Assembly (NCBI GenBank): GCA_027482985.1
Contig: JAIXVO010000417.1
Span: 1 to 18,248, forward strand
Origin: Cyanobacteriota bacterium
Lineage (GTDB): Bacteria > Cyanobacteriota > Cyanobacteriia > Leptolyngbyales > Leptolyngbyaceae
Length of the DNA: 18,248 nucleotides
Direction of reading: 5' to 3'
Both the position numbers and the translations under genes were made by a program. The notes beneath the pieces were generated by a model. It searched no databases. It was not told the DNA's origin and was given only the letters and a program-made list of their open reading frames with translations. Position 1 is the first letter of the stretch; the number at the start of each line of letters is the position of its first letter. This document shows, piece after piece, positions 7,555 to 14,094 of this stretch.

Positions 7555-8697
7555 TTACGATCGCGCAATTTGAGTCCGAATCTGGTCAAACTGCCCGCCA
7601 TCTTCGAAGGCTTTTTGCGCTTGTTGCCAACCCCCAAAGTCATCAATCCGACCCAATTGCTTCACGGCTGGGAACTGACTCACAAACTCTTTCTCTTTGC
7701 CTAAATCACCCAGCGGACGGAAGCCCACTTTGGCAAATTCGCGCTGAGCTTCGGGGGTAAACAGATACTCGACAAACGCTTGAGCGACTTCGCGGGTGCC
7801 GTGTTTATCCACATTTTTGTCAATGATGGTGGTGGGCGTATCGATAGAAATGTTGATATCGGGAATCACATAATCCAGCTTTTGCCCTTTTTGGCGAGCG
7901 AGAATGACTTCGTTCTCATAGTTCACCAGCGCATCGCCCTGTCCCTGCTTCGCAAACGCATCGGTCGATTCCCGCGCATCTTTTGCCAGCACCGCGACAT
8001 TCTTGTAAGCACTCGTGACAAACTCCAGCGCTTTGGCATCGTCATTGCCTTGTTTTTTGGCGTAATTCCACAGCGCAAAATAGTTCCAACGAGCGCCCCC
8101 AGAGGTTTTAGGGTCGGCGGTCACCCATTTCACATCGGGTTTCGTCAAATCGGCAAAGGTTTTAATGTTTTTGGGATTACCTTCTCGCGTGATGATGGCC
8201 GCCACCGTTTCACCCACAATCCCGTTGTTGGGCACGCGCTTGGTCCAGTCGTCACTGACAAATCCCGCTTTGACCAATTTGTTGACATCCGCCCCGATCG
8301 CCAGATGCACCACATCCGCCTCTAGCCCATCAATAATGGCGCGGGTTTGCGATCCAGAGCCACCATAACTTTGCTTGAAGGTGACGTTCTGCCCCTTTTC
8401 GGCCTTCCACTTCTCCTGAAACTTGGGAATGATGGCATCATGGGCCGCTTTCGGCACCGCATAGCCAACTAATGTCAATTCCACATCCTGTTTTTGAGCA
8501 CTGGCTGGACTCGCTCCCCCGGCTGGATTAGCCTCGGTCGTCGGATTATTACCGGAGCAAGCAGCCACCGTCACACTCAGCGCTACGCCCATCACAAATA
8601 GCGAAACCAACCCTTTCAACGAATTCAATCTGAGTCGGTTAGTGAGGGCTGCAACGTAGCGTTCCCCTTGACTCAGTAGTGACTGCCAGCGATTCAT
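7555..8697 (-). CDS. sbpA: sulfate/thiosulfate-binding lipoprotein
   Basis: A 380-residue periplasmic solute-binding protein of the sulfate/thiosulfate family. A basic N-terminus of about 28 residues, longer than usual, precedes a hydrophobic segment and a lipobox ending at Cys47 (SVTVAAC), so the mature protein should be lipid-anchored. Family motifs follow in order: [40 protein letters not shown] (oxyanion contacts), [11 protein letters not shown], and [20 protein letters not shown]. The start at 8697 has a strong GGAAGGAGAG ribosome-binding site. It is the first gene of sbpA-cysT-cysW-NIL. A possible promoter lies at 8748-8776. It captures sulfate and delivers it to CysT/CysW. Sulfate and thiosulfate specificity cannot be separated by eye. 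Confidence 0.96.
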   Translation of the reverse strand: MNRWQSLLSQGERYVAALTNRLRLNSLKGLVSLFVMGVALSVTVAACSGNNPTTEANPAGGASPASAQKQDVELTLVGYAVPKAAHDAIIPKFQEKWKAEKGQNVTFKQSYGGSGSQTRAIIDGLEADVVHLAIGADVNKLVKAGFVSDDWTKRVPNNGIVGETVAAIITREGNPKNIKTFADLTKPDVKWVTADPKTSGGARWNYFALWNYAKKQGNDDAKALEFVTSAYKNVAVLAKDARESTDAFAKQGQGDALVNYENEVILARQKGQKLDYVIPDINISIDTPTTIIDKNVDKHGTREVAQAFVEYLFTPEAQREFAKVGFRPLGDLGKEKEFVSQFPAVKQLGRIDDFGGWQQAQKAFEDGGQFDQIRTQIARS

Positions 8698-8747
8698 GCC
8701 ATACTCTCCTTCCTAATCTACGGCAAAACAGTAGGAATACCGTTTTA

Positions 8748-8776
8748 TTTATATGGCTGATAGTACAGCGAAGCAA
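8748..8776 (-). promoter_or_regulatory. candidate sigma-70-type promoter for the sulfate operon
   Basis: On the minus strand, TTGCTT (8776-8771) and TATAAA (8753-8748) are separated by exactly 17 nt and lie about 50 nt upstream of the sbpA start. The -10 is good (5 of 6) and the -35 weak (4 of 6). No binding site for a sulfur regulator could be recognised. Confidence 0.4.
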
Positions 8777-8868
8777 TCTGAATTGCAAGAAAAAACTCCT
8801 TAATCTCGACTGGTAAAGTGGGGATTTAAGGTTGCAGAGCCTTAGTCAGCAGGTCGAGTCCCCTTGAT

Positions 8869-8886
8869 CCCCCTTTTGTAAGGGGG
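8869..8886. repeat. C/G-rich palindrome (7-bp stem, 4-nt loop)
   Basis: CCCCCTT (8869-8875) pairs perfectly with AAGGGGG (8880-8886) around a TTGT loop. C-run/G-run palindromes of this kind are scattered between genes in many cyanobacteria. This one lies immediately upstream of the broken DUF1269 frame and may mark the insertion or rearrangement that removed its 5' part. Confidence 0.55.
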
Positions 8887-8904
8887 CGTTCGGCGGCAGG
8901 AATG

Positions 8905-9098
8905 CCAATGCCCTGATCAAAAGTGTTCAAAGCAAAGTGACTGAAGGCACCTCGGCTTTATTTTTGATGATGAGTCAGGTGAAGATTGATCAGATTGAAG
9001 CCGCATTTAAACCGGAAGAAAGAGGCGAATTAATTCAATCGAATCTATCTGACGACCAAGAAGCCAAGTTGCAGACAGATTTTGGCGCAGAGTCTTAA
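8905..9098 (+). pseudogene. 5'-truncated remnant of a DUF1269-family gene
   Basis: The frame ending in TAA at 9096-9098 encodes VQSKVTEGTSALFLMMSQVK followed by IDQIEAAF, GELIQSNLSDDQEAKLQTDF. This matches the conserved C-terminal part of DUF1269 membrane proteins (the pattern is V..GTSALFLL, D.. .. ALKP, G.ILQTNLS..DEAKLQ). The family is normally about 150-180 residues with a glycine-rich membrane hairpin, but only about 60 C-terminal residues remain. In frame, a stop lies at 8865 and the homology gives out about where the C/G palindrome begins. No start codon or ribosome-binding site is suitable, apart from an internal GTG at 8937. It is most likely a non-functional fragment. Confidence 0.6.
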
Positions 9099-9185
9099 GA
9101 AATCAGCTTCTCGGTCGTTTTGGGACTGTATCCTTGTCAGTAAACTAATCGTGTTTGTTGTTGGAATCCTTAGGACCTTCGATCC

Positions 9186-9431
9186 ATGACTCAGACTCAA
9201 TTGACTGGTTTGCAGCTCGCCACTGACCCAGAGCCAACTTCTGATCCGAATACGGCACCTTACACCAATCCGAACTCTACCCCTTTAGCCGATCCCAATG
9301 TTGCCCCTTATACCAATCCCCATCCCGCACCGGATGCCGATCCGAATTTAGCGCCCTATACCAACCCAGAGCCGGAGCCATTTGCCGATCCGAATGTTGA
9401 TCCTTATACCAATCCTGATGTTTTGGCCTAA
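9186..9431 (+). CDS. 81-residue protein of four 16-residue Pro/Asp/Asn repeats, function unknown
   Basis: A leader of about 18 residues (MTQTQLTGLQLATDPEPT) is followed by four units with consensus ADPNxAPYTNPxxxPx: 9240-9287, 9288-9335, 9336-9383 and 9384-9428 (the last is 15 residues). The units differ at many third codon positions (for example Asn-Pro as AATCCG, AATCCC, AACCCA, AATCCT). The protein repeat is therefore conserved better than the DNA, which argues for real translation. There is no Lys, Arg, Cys or Trp, so the protein is acidic and probably unstructured. No signal peptide or membrane segment is visible. The AGGA ten bases before the ATG is a modest ribosome-binding site. I do not recognise the family. 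A leader plus repeated cores is the layout of some peptide precursors, but no modifying enzyme lies nearby. Confidence 0.7.
   Translation: MTQTQLTGLQLATDPEPTSDPNTAPYTNPNSTPLADPNVAPYTNPHPAPDADPNLAPYTNPEPEPFADPNVDPYTNPDVLA
9240..9428 (+). repeat. 48-bp coding tandem repeat (four units)
   Basis: Units at 9240-9287, 9288-9335, 9336-9383 and 9384-9428 encode the DPNxAPYTNP module. DNA identity between units is incomplete, with many synonymous differences, so the array is not a recent slippage product. Confidence 0.85.
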
Positions 9432-9449
9432 ACTCGGATAGATTTTCCT

Positions 9450-9468
9450 AGCTGGTCAGTTGCCAGCT
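9450..9468 (+). terminator. possible weak hairpin terminator after the repeat protein
   Basis: AGCTGG (9450-9455) and CCAGCT (9463-9468) form a 6-bp stem with a 7-nt loop, followed by only three T residues. It lies between the repeat-protein stop (9431) and the DUF3611-like start (9483). The short stem and poor T tract make terminator activity uncertain. Confidence 0.3.
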
Positions 9469-9482
9469 TTACCTGAAAAATT

Positions 9483-10043
9483 ATGGTTGATTCTCATCCT
9501 GCATCTGGTATCCGCCAACGAGTTGCAAACGGCTTGCGAATGGGTGGCGCGATCGCGTTTTGGGTGCAACTCGTATTAGTAGTGACCAGCGTCATCATCT
9601 TACTCTTTGCGATCGCCAATCCTGGTTTCAATATCAGCTTTGGATCATGATTTCGGTTCCTGCTTACCGTTGGTGCAGTGGCAGTCTTAGCCTACAGTAT
9701 CTATTGGACGTGGCATTAGAGTGGGATTGCCAAACACTTAAATCAAGCCGATCCGGGTCAGTATCCTAGCCGTGCCCAAGTTGCTCACAGCCTGGAACGC
9801 GGGATGACGATCAATTTAGTTGGCCTCATTCTCACCTTAATCGCATCGCAAACCATCGTCACCGCCCTGTTAATCAAGACCCTAACGATTCCTGCCGGGA
9901 TTGCGGTCACGCGACCGGGATTGTTAATTGACTCGCTTGATATTTTTGTCATTCAAGCCTGTCTATTTCTGATCATGGCGGGTGTCGCGGGGATGGCGAT
10001 CGCCTTCTGGTTACTCAGACCGCTGCACCATCCCCACACGTAA
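9483..10043 (+). pseudogene. DUF3611-like membrane protein gene with two in-frame stop codons
   Basis: One continuous reading frame of 187 codons, about the full family length, runs from ATG 9483 (MVDSHPASGIRQRVANGLRM) to TAA 10041-10043. It is broken only by TGA at 9648-9650 and TAG at 9717-9719. The pieces read in order as a DUF3611 protein: FWVQLVLVVTSVIILLFAI, FRFLLTVGAVAVLAYSIYW, a basic/polar loop (GIAKHLNQADPGQYPSRAQV), INLVGLILTLIASQTIVTAL, and LLIDSLDIFVIQACLFLIMA with a final helix. Four membrane segments are therefore expected. No frameshift is needed. Likely precursors are a sense codon such as CGA or TGG for the TGA, and TAT/TAC (Tyr in the usual RYTR-like motif) for the TAG. A 79-residue fragment could start at ATG 9804. 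Recent inactivation is the simplest reading; readthrough or sequence error are alternatives. It is convergent with the next gene, with a 2-nt gap. Confidence 0.75.
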
Positions 10044-10045
10044 AA

Positions 10046-10426
10046 TTACCACTCTGGAGCCAAGGGGCGGCGTTTTTTCCAGGCTGTGCGATCGCGTTTT
10101 TGTTGCCGCTGCGATCGCTTCCCGGTTGCTACGGCTTTTTCTAACCACAAGGTTAGTTGCACCGGATCAGTCAAAATCTCGGCAGTAATGGGCGCATAGT
10201 TCAGTTGTCCAGTTGCCGCATCGTTGTCACTCAGTTGCCCACCAGCCTTGGCTAACTCTTTGCGGCTCCGGTCATCCAGCTTGAAATACAGGGTGTCATC
10301 CACAATCAGGCCAAACAACACGCGATCGCAATAGAGTTCGCAGCGATCGAAGCAAGACCGCACCGCGATCGGTGTCACTTGATTGAGATAATGCAAAACC
10401 GTTTCGCAAAATTCCGAAGTTGCCAT
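10046..10426 (-). CDS. TfoX N-terminal-domain protein with atypical cysteine cluster
   Basis: A 126-residue protein with the pattern of the TfoX_N domain: MATSEFCETVLHYLNQVTPI at the N-terminus, VLFGLIVDDTLYFKLDD in the middle, then NYAPITAEILTDPVQLTLWL and a basic tail (KRSQRQQKRDRTAWKKRR). The family is named after the competence regulator TfoX/Sxy, but stand-alone N-domain proteins in cyanobacteria have no proven role. The usual MFGGYGLY-like turn is replaced here by CFDRCELYC, giving Cys25, Cys29 and Cys33 spaced Cx3Cx3C. ATG 10426 has GGAAAGG just upstream and fits the family N-terminus; an upstream in-frame Met at 10462 would cover that site. It converges with the DUF3611-like gene and shares no operon. 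Confidence 0.78.
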   Translation of the reverse strand: MATSEFCETVLHYLNQVTPIAVRSCFDRCELYCDRVLFGLIVDDTLYFKLDDRSRKELAKAGGQLSDNDAATGQLNYAPITAEILTDPVQLTLWLEKAVATGKRSQRQQKRDRTAWKKRRPLAPEW

Positions 10427-10718
10427 CTGACCTTTCCTTTGCTGCCAATTCCCTGACAACAATGCATTACGCTCACGCCAACAGCATCCTAAAGAGCGAT
10501 CCCTTACCCATCACCCATCACCCATTACCCATTACCTATTACCTATTACCCATCACCCATTACCCATTACCCATCACCCCATAGTACCCATGCACTGTAC
10601 CATACCCCATCGCCCATTAGTCAACTCGGCGATGGATGACGCAATGCGATCGCGCTAAATCCACCCCGGTTAGCCTGCCATCTTGTAGGGTAAGAACAGA
10701 CTATTTGGAGAGGATGCG
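10427..10718. other. intergenic region with heptamer repeat and leader of ggt
   Basis: A divergent spacer between the TfoX_N gene (minus) and the gamma-glutamyltransferase gene (plus). It holds the heptamer array at 10506-10575, some degenerate further copies to about 10618, and the GGAGAGG ribosome-binding site (10706-10712) six bases before the GTG start at 10719. No promoter stands out. Confidence 0.6.
10506..10575. repeat. short tandem repeat, ten copies of a 7-bp unit
   Basis: Ten uninterrupted heptamers of the form ACCCATT, ACCCATC or ACCTATT run from 10506 to 10575, with decayed CCCAT-containing copies up to about 10618. On the other strand the unit reads as (T/G)ATGGG. This matches the class of short tandemly repeated repetitive (STRR) heptamers long known between cyanobacterial genes. 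Confidence 0.9.
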
Positions 10719-12422
10719 GTGCGGGTTTTGGGGATGCGAGTTGGGTGGGCGATCGCGCTTTGGTTCGTGCCACAGTCTGTCATGGCACAGCAGGACTGGG
10801 GGCAGCGGGGCATGGTGGTTTCTGCTGATCCGTTGGCGAGTGCGGCTGGATTAGCGATGTTGCAACAGGGGGGCAATGCTGTGGATGCTGCCGTGGCGAC
10901 GACGTTTGCCATTTCGGTGACAGAACCGCAGTCTGCTGGCATCGGCGGCGGGGGGTTTTTGCTGTTGCGGGATGGTAAAACGGGGACGATCAAAGCGCTC
11001 GACTTTCGGGAGCGTGCCCCTTTAAAGGCAACGGCCACCATGTATCTGGATGCACAGGGCAAGGTACGGCCTCAAGCCAGTACCGATGGCTATTTGGCAG
11101 TGGCGGTGCCGGGAACGGTGGCTGGATTGGCAGCGGTGCATCAGCGCTATGGCAAACTCCCCTGGAAAATGGTTGTTGCGCCGGCAATTCGGTTGGCAGC
11201 GGATGGGTTTCAGGTCAGTCCAGCGGTCGCTGGGGCGATCGCGCGCCAACAAAAGCTGCAACAAAATCCTGCGGCTCGCCAAATTTTCACCCGCAATGGC
11301 AAACCGTTAGCGGTGGGCGATCGCCTCATCCAGTCGGATTTGGCGAAAACCCTGACGGCGATCGCGGCCAATCCCCAAAATTTTTACACGGGTAGCATTG
11401 GGCAGGCGATCGCGCGGGCCATGGCGACGAATCAAGGCTTGATCACGCTGGCGGATTTGCAGCAATATCGTCCCATTTGGCGCGATCCGGTGTGTGGGGT
11501 ATTCCGGATCTATCAGGTTTGTTCGATGCCGCCCCCGTCATCGGGAGGGGTGCATTTACTGCAAATGCTGAATCTGCTCAGTCCTGTGGACTTGAAAGCG
11601 CTGGGTTGGCATCATCCCGATGCGCTGCATTTCTTAATTGAAACGATGCGGATTGCTTACCGCGATCGCGCTGAGTATCTGGGTGATCCTGATTTCGTCA
11701 AGGTGCCTGTCCAGACTTTGATCAGTCCGGCTTATGCCGATTTACGGCGGACTGAAATTGATCCGCAACGGGCGCGTCCTTCCACCACGGTGCCGTTAGT
11801 TGATCCCAACCAGGTCGAACAGTTGAAGCGGGTGAAAGAATCGCATGACACCAGCCATTTGAGTGTGGTGGATGGGGCTGGCAATGCCGTCAGCCTGACG
11901 TTTACGGTGAATCTGGGATTTGGGGCGGGCATTGTCACGCCGGGAACGGGCATTGTGTTGAATAACGAAATGGATGATTTCGCGATCGCGCCGGGTGTCC
12001 CGAATGCTTTTGGGTTGGTGGGACGGGAGGCGAATGCGATCGCGCCACGCAAAACGCCGCTTTCGAGCATGACCCCGACAATCGTCACCGAAAATGGTCA
12101 ATTGCGTCTAGTGGTGGGGGCTCCGGGTGGTAGCACGATCATCACGACTGTCCTGCAAGTGATTCTGCATGTGCTGGTGTATGAGCTGCCTGTGGAAAAA
12201 GCGGTAGCGGCTCCCCGACTGCATCATCAATGGTTGCCGGATGCCGTCATGGTGGAAGCGTTTGGGTTTGATACGCTGACGCTGGAAGAACTACGCCGTC
12301 GCGGACACACGTTGCGAGAGCGTGCGGGGTGGGGGAATGCGATGGCGATTACGCGATCGCCCAATGGTCTACTGCAAGGGGCTGCTGACCCCAGGGGCGA
12401 AGGCGCGGCGTTAGGGTTTTAA
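10719..12422 (+). CDS. ggt: exported gamma-glutamyltransferase
   Basis: A 567-residue N-terminal-nucleophile hydrolase that removes or transfers the gamma-glutamyl group of glutathione and related peptides. A signal peptide is visible (hydrophobic core WAIALWFVPQSV, probable cleavage after VMA, residue about 23), so it acts in the periplasm or outside. The precursor is expected to cut itself before Thr378 in ESHDTSHLSVVDGAGNAVSL, which becomes the catalytic residue. Other family landmarks are GGNAVDAAVATTFAISVTEP, GIGGGGF, the glutamyl-binding region FRERAP, YLAVAVPGTVAG, PPPSSGG and LNNEMDDFA. The length equals the family norm. GTG at 10719 is chosen because GGAGAGG sits six bases upstream; ATG 10734 would also keep the signal peptide. 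It is probably monocistronic. Identity is firm; the physiological substrate is not shown. Confidence 0.96.
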   Translation: MRVLGMRVGWAIALWFVPQSVMAQQDWGQRGMVVSADPLASAAGLAMLQQGGNAVDAAVATTFAISVTEPQSAGIGGGGFLLLRDGKTGTIKALDFRERAPLKATATMYLDAQGKVRPQASTDGYLAVAVPGTVAGLAAVHQRYGKLPWKMVVAPAIRLAADGFQVSPAVAGAIARQQKLQQNPAARQIFTRNGKPLAVGDRLIQSDLAKTLTAIAANPQNFYTGSIGQAIARAMATNQGLITLADLQQYRPIWRDPVCGVFRIYQVCSMPPPSSGGVHLLQMLNLLSPVDLKALGWHHPDALHFLIETMRIAYRDRAEYLGDPDFVKVPVQTLISPAYADLRRTEIDPQRARPSTTVPLVDPNQVEQLKRVKESHDTSHLSVVDGAGNAVSLTFTVNLGFGAGIVTPGTGIVLNNEMDDFAIAPGVPNAFGLVGREANAIAPRKTPLSSMTPTIVTENGQLRLVVGAPGGSTIITTVLQVILHVLVYELPVEKAVAAPRLHHQWLPDAVMVEAFGFDTLTLEELRRRGHTLRERAGWGNAMAITRSPNGLLQGAADPRGEGAALGF

Positions 12423-12489
12423 GCCCAACCAATTCCCAATCGGCTCAACATTCGATAGGGTGAAAGCAATTGCATTCCGCGATCGCCCG

Positions 12490-12612
12490 ATGTCAGAACC
12501 ACCTAAACCACCCAAACAAACGGTGATCAAAATTGATCCCGGTACGCTAATTTTGATCATTTCTGCCCTGATTCTGCTCCCCTTACTGATTACGGGGTTT
12601 CTCGGACAATAA
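12490..12612 (+). CDS. 40-residue single-helix membrane peptide
   Basis: A short frame encodes a Pro/Lys-rich N-terminus (MSEPPKPPKQTVIKIDPGT), one strongly hydrophobic segment of about 17 residues (LILIISALILLPLLI) and the tail TGFLGQ. The amphipathic start followed by a clean helix is typical of real small membrane proteins and unlikely by chance. However, there is no clear ribosome-binding site before ATG 12490. An alternative GTG at 12460, preceded by AGG, would add ten residues. It sits in the gap between ggt (plus) and the convergent MFS gene (minus). Family and partner are unknown. Confidence 0.5.
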   Translation: MSEPPKPPKQTVIKIDPGTLILIISALILLPLLITGFLGQ

Positions 12613-12681
12613 CCTGACAAAAAAAGACCTAGCTTTGCTGTCGCGATCGCGCAACGTACCAGCACAAAGAGCCTGATGTGT

Positions 12682-13980
12682 TTATGAGATCTCCAGGGGG
12701 GGAGTCATCTCGGCGGCATGGACACGGTTAAACAGGAGCAAGACGAGCAAGCCGATGACGGTGGTGGCAGCAGCGACGAGCCAGGAACGATGGGCGATCG
12801 CGGCGGATTGATCCATGGCCCAGCCGCCCAACGTGGGTCCGACAAAATACCCGATCGCCCAACATTGGGAACTGACGGCAATGTATGCGCCGCGCAAAGA
12901 GGCGGGAGCCAGTTCGGAGACGATCGCTGCGGCAAAGGGTTTGTAGGTAATCGACGCGAGGGCCATTACCAGCAAGGCCAGGATGCCCCAGCCAAATTGC
13001 GCTACGGGAATCGTGCCTGTCACCCACACCAGCGAGAAGCCTGTTGCCCACAACCCCAGGGCAATCATCAACACCTGCACCCGGTCAAACCGTTTGAACA
13101 ATTGGGCGATCGGTAATTGCAGCACGGCACCTGCGCCGATGTAACACCAGGTAAACAAGCCTGCGGTACTGGCGAAGGTACTTCCCGTCTGGCCAGAAAT
13201 CGCCGGGACAAAGTTCGTGAAATAGAGCGGAATCGTACTCGTGACCAGAGCAATGTAGGTCGTGAACAGCACATTCGCCAAAATGAACAGCAGTAAGGAT
13301 TTATCTTGTAAGGCCACCAATAGACCCGCCTGAGCCGTTTCACCCGCGATCGCCTCGCGCGTTTCAGGCATCGTTAGTTGGACGATCGCGACAAAGGCCA
13401 GAAATACCAGTCCACAGCCAATGAATAACAATTGCGGCGACTGATTCATCAGCATGAGCAACAAGCCGCCGCCCAGAATGCCGACCCCATTGCCCAAATT
13501 TTCCGCCACACTCATGATTGCAAACGCCTGCGATCGCTCAGCGGGGGTGGTCACATCCATCACTGCCGCATCCGCTGCCGTCCAGTAAAAGCCCACACTC
13601 AAGCCCAGCAGCAAGTTTGCAGCCACCAGTAAGGGGAGGGTATGGGTAAAAGCTAAAGTCAACGACACGAGAGCACCCAGACCACCGGAGAAGACTAGCG
13701 TGGTCTTGCGGCCAAAGCGGGGAGAGTCCGCCAGCACGCCGCCCAAAATATGCCCGACAATGCCCGTCAGGGAACTGAGCCCCACACTGAAGCCCACCGA
13801 GGTGGAGGACAAGCCCACCTGATTGACAAACACCAGCGGAATATAAAAGTAAATTAGACCGGAACCAATTTGACAGAGCGATCGCCCGAATGCCTGTAAC
13901 CAGATGTGGCGATTGGCGAGTTGAAACGCCGCCAGGAGAGGGTTTGCGGCAGGCAAATCCGGTGTGGGATCAGGATTCAT
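12682..13980 (-). CDS. major facilitator superfamily transporter
   Basis: A 432-residue inner-membrane secondary transporter with about twelve hydrophobic segments. MFS motif A is present after the second helix (residues 80-94, GGVLADSPRFGRKTT). A drug-efflux-like stretch follows (NLLLGLSVGFYWTAADAAVM), and the second half shows the related ELAPASLRGAYIAVSSQCW and GPTLGGWAMDQ segments. This overall pattern resembles multidrug or small-molecule exporters, but the substrate cannot be read from the sequence. No purine-rich ribosome-binding site precedes ATG 13980; the leader there is instead pyrimidine-rich (CTCCTCC). A 14-nt inverted repeat lies about 20-70 nt upstream and could be an operator. 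The upstream glycosyltransferase gene runs in the same direction, 114 nt away. Confidence 0.92.
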   Translation of the reverse strand: MNPDPTPDLPAANPLLAAFQLANRHIWLQAFGRSLCQIGSGLIYFYIPLVFVNQVGLSSTSVGFSVGLSSLTGIVGHILGGVLADSPRFGRKTTLVFSGGLGALVSLTLAFTHTLPLLVAANLLLGLSVGFYWTAADAAVMDVTTPAERSQAFAIMSVAENLGNGVGILGGGLLLMLMNQSPQLLFIGCGLVFLAFVAIVQLTMPETREAIAGETAQAGLLVALQDKSLLLFILANVLFTTYIALVTSTIPLYFTNFVPAISGQTGSTFASTAGLFTWCYIGAGAVLQLPIAQLFKRFDRVQVLMIALGLWATGFSLVWVTGTIPVAQFGWGILALLVMALASITYKPFAAAIVSELAPASLRGAYIAVSSQCWAIGYFVGPTLGGWAMDQSAAIAHRSWLVAAATTVIGLLVLLLFNRVHAAEMTPPLEIS

Positions 13981-14000
13981 AAGGGTAGGAGGAGACCAAC

Positions 14001-14052
14001 GCGGGTTAAATTAAAAATTACACAGTATTTCACATAGCTTAACTTAACCCGC
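14001..14052. repeat. 14-nt inverted repeat upstream of the MFS gene
   Basis: The arm GCGGGTTAAATTAA (14001-14014) is complementary to TTAACTTAACCCGC (14039-14052) at 13 of 14 positions, separated by 24 nt. It lies between the end of the glycosyltransferase gene and the MFS start. It could be a pair of operator half-sites, or an mRNA hairpin ending the upstream message, though no U tract follows on the minus strand. Confidence 0.6.
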
Positions 14053-14094
14053 CCCAGGCGTTCATCGCATTTTGCCAGAGCCGCCCTTGCAACC

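Noticed and set aside
10506..10575. CRISPR-like regular repetition
   Set aside because: The unit is a contiguous 7-bp tandem repeat without spacers; no cas genes are present.
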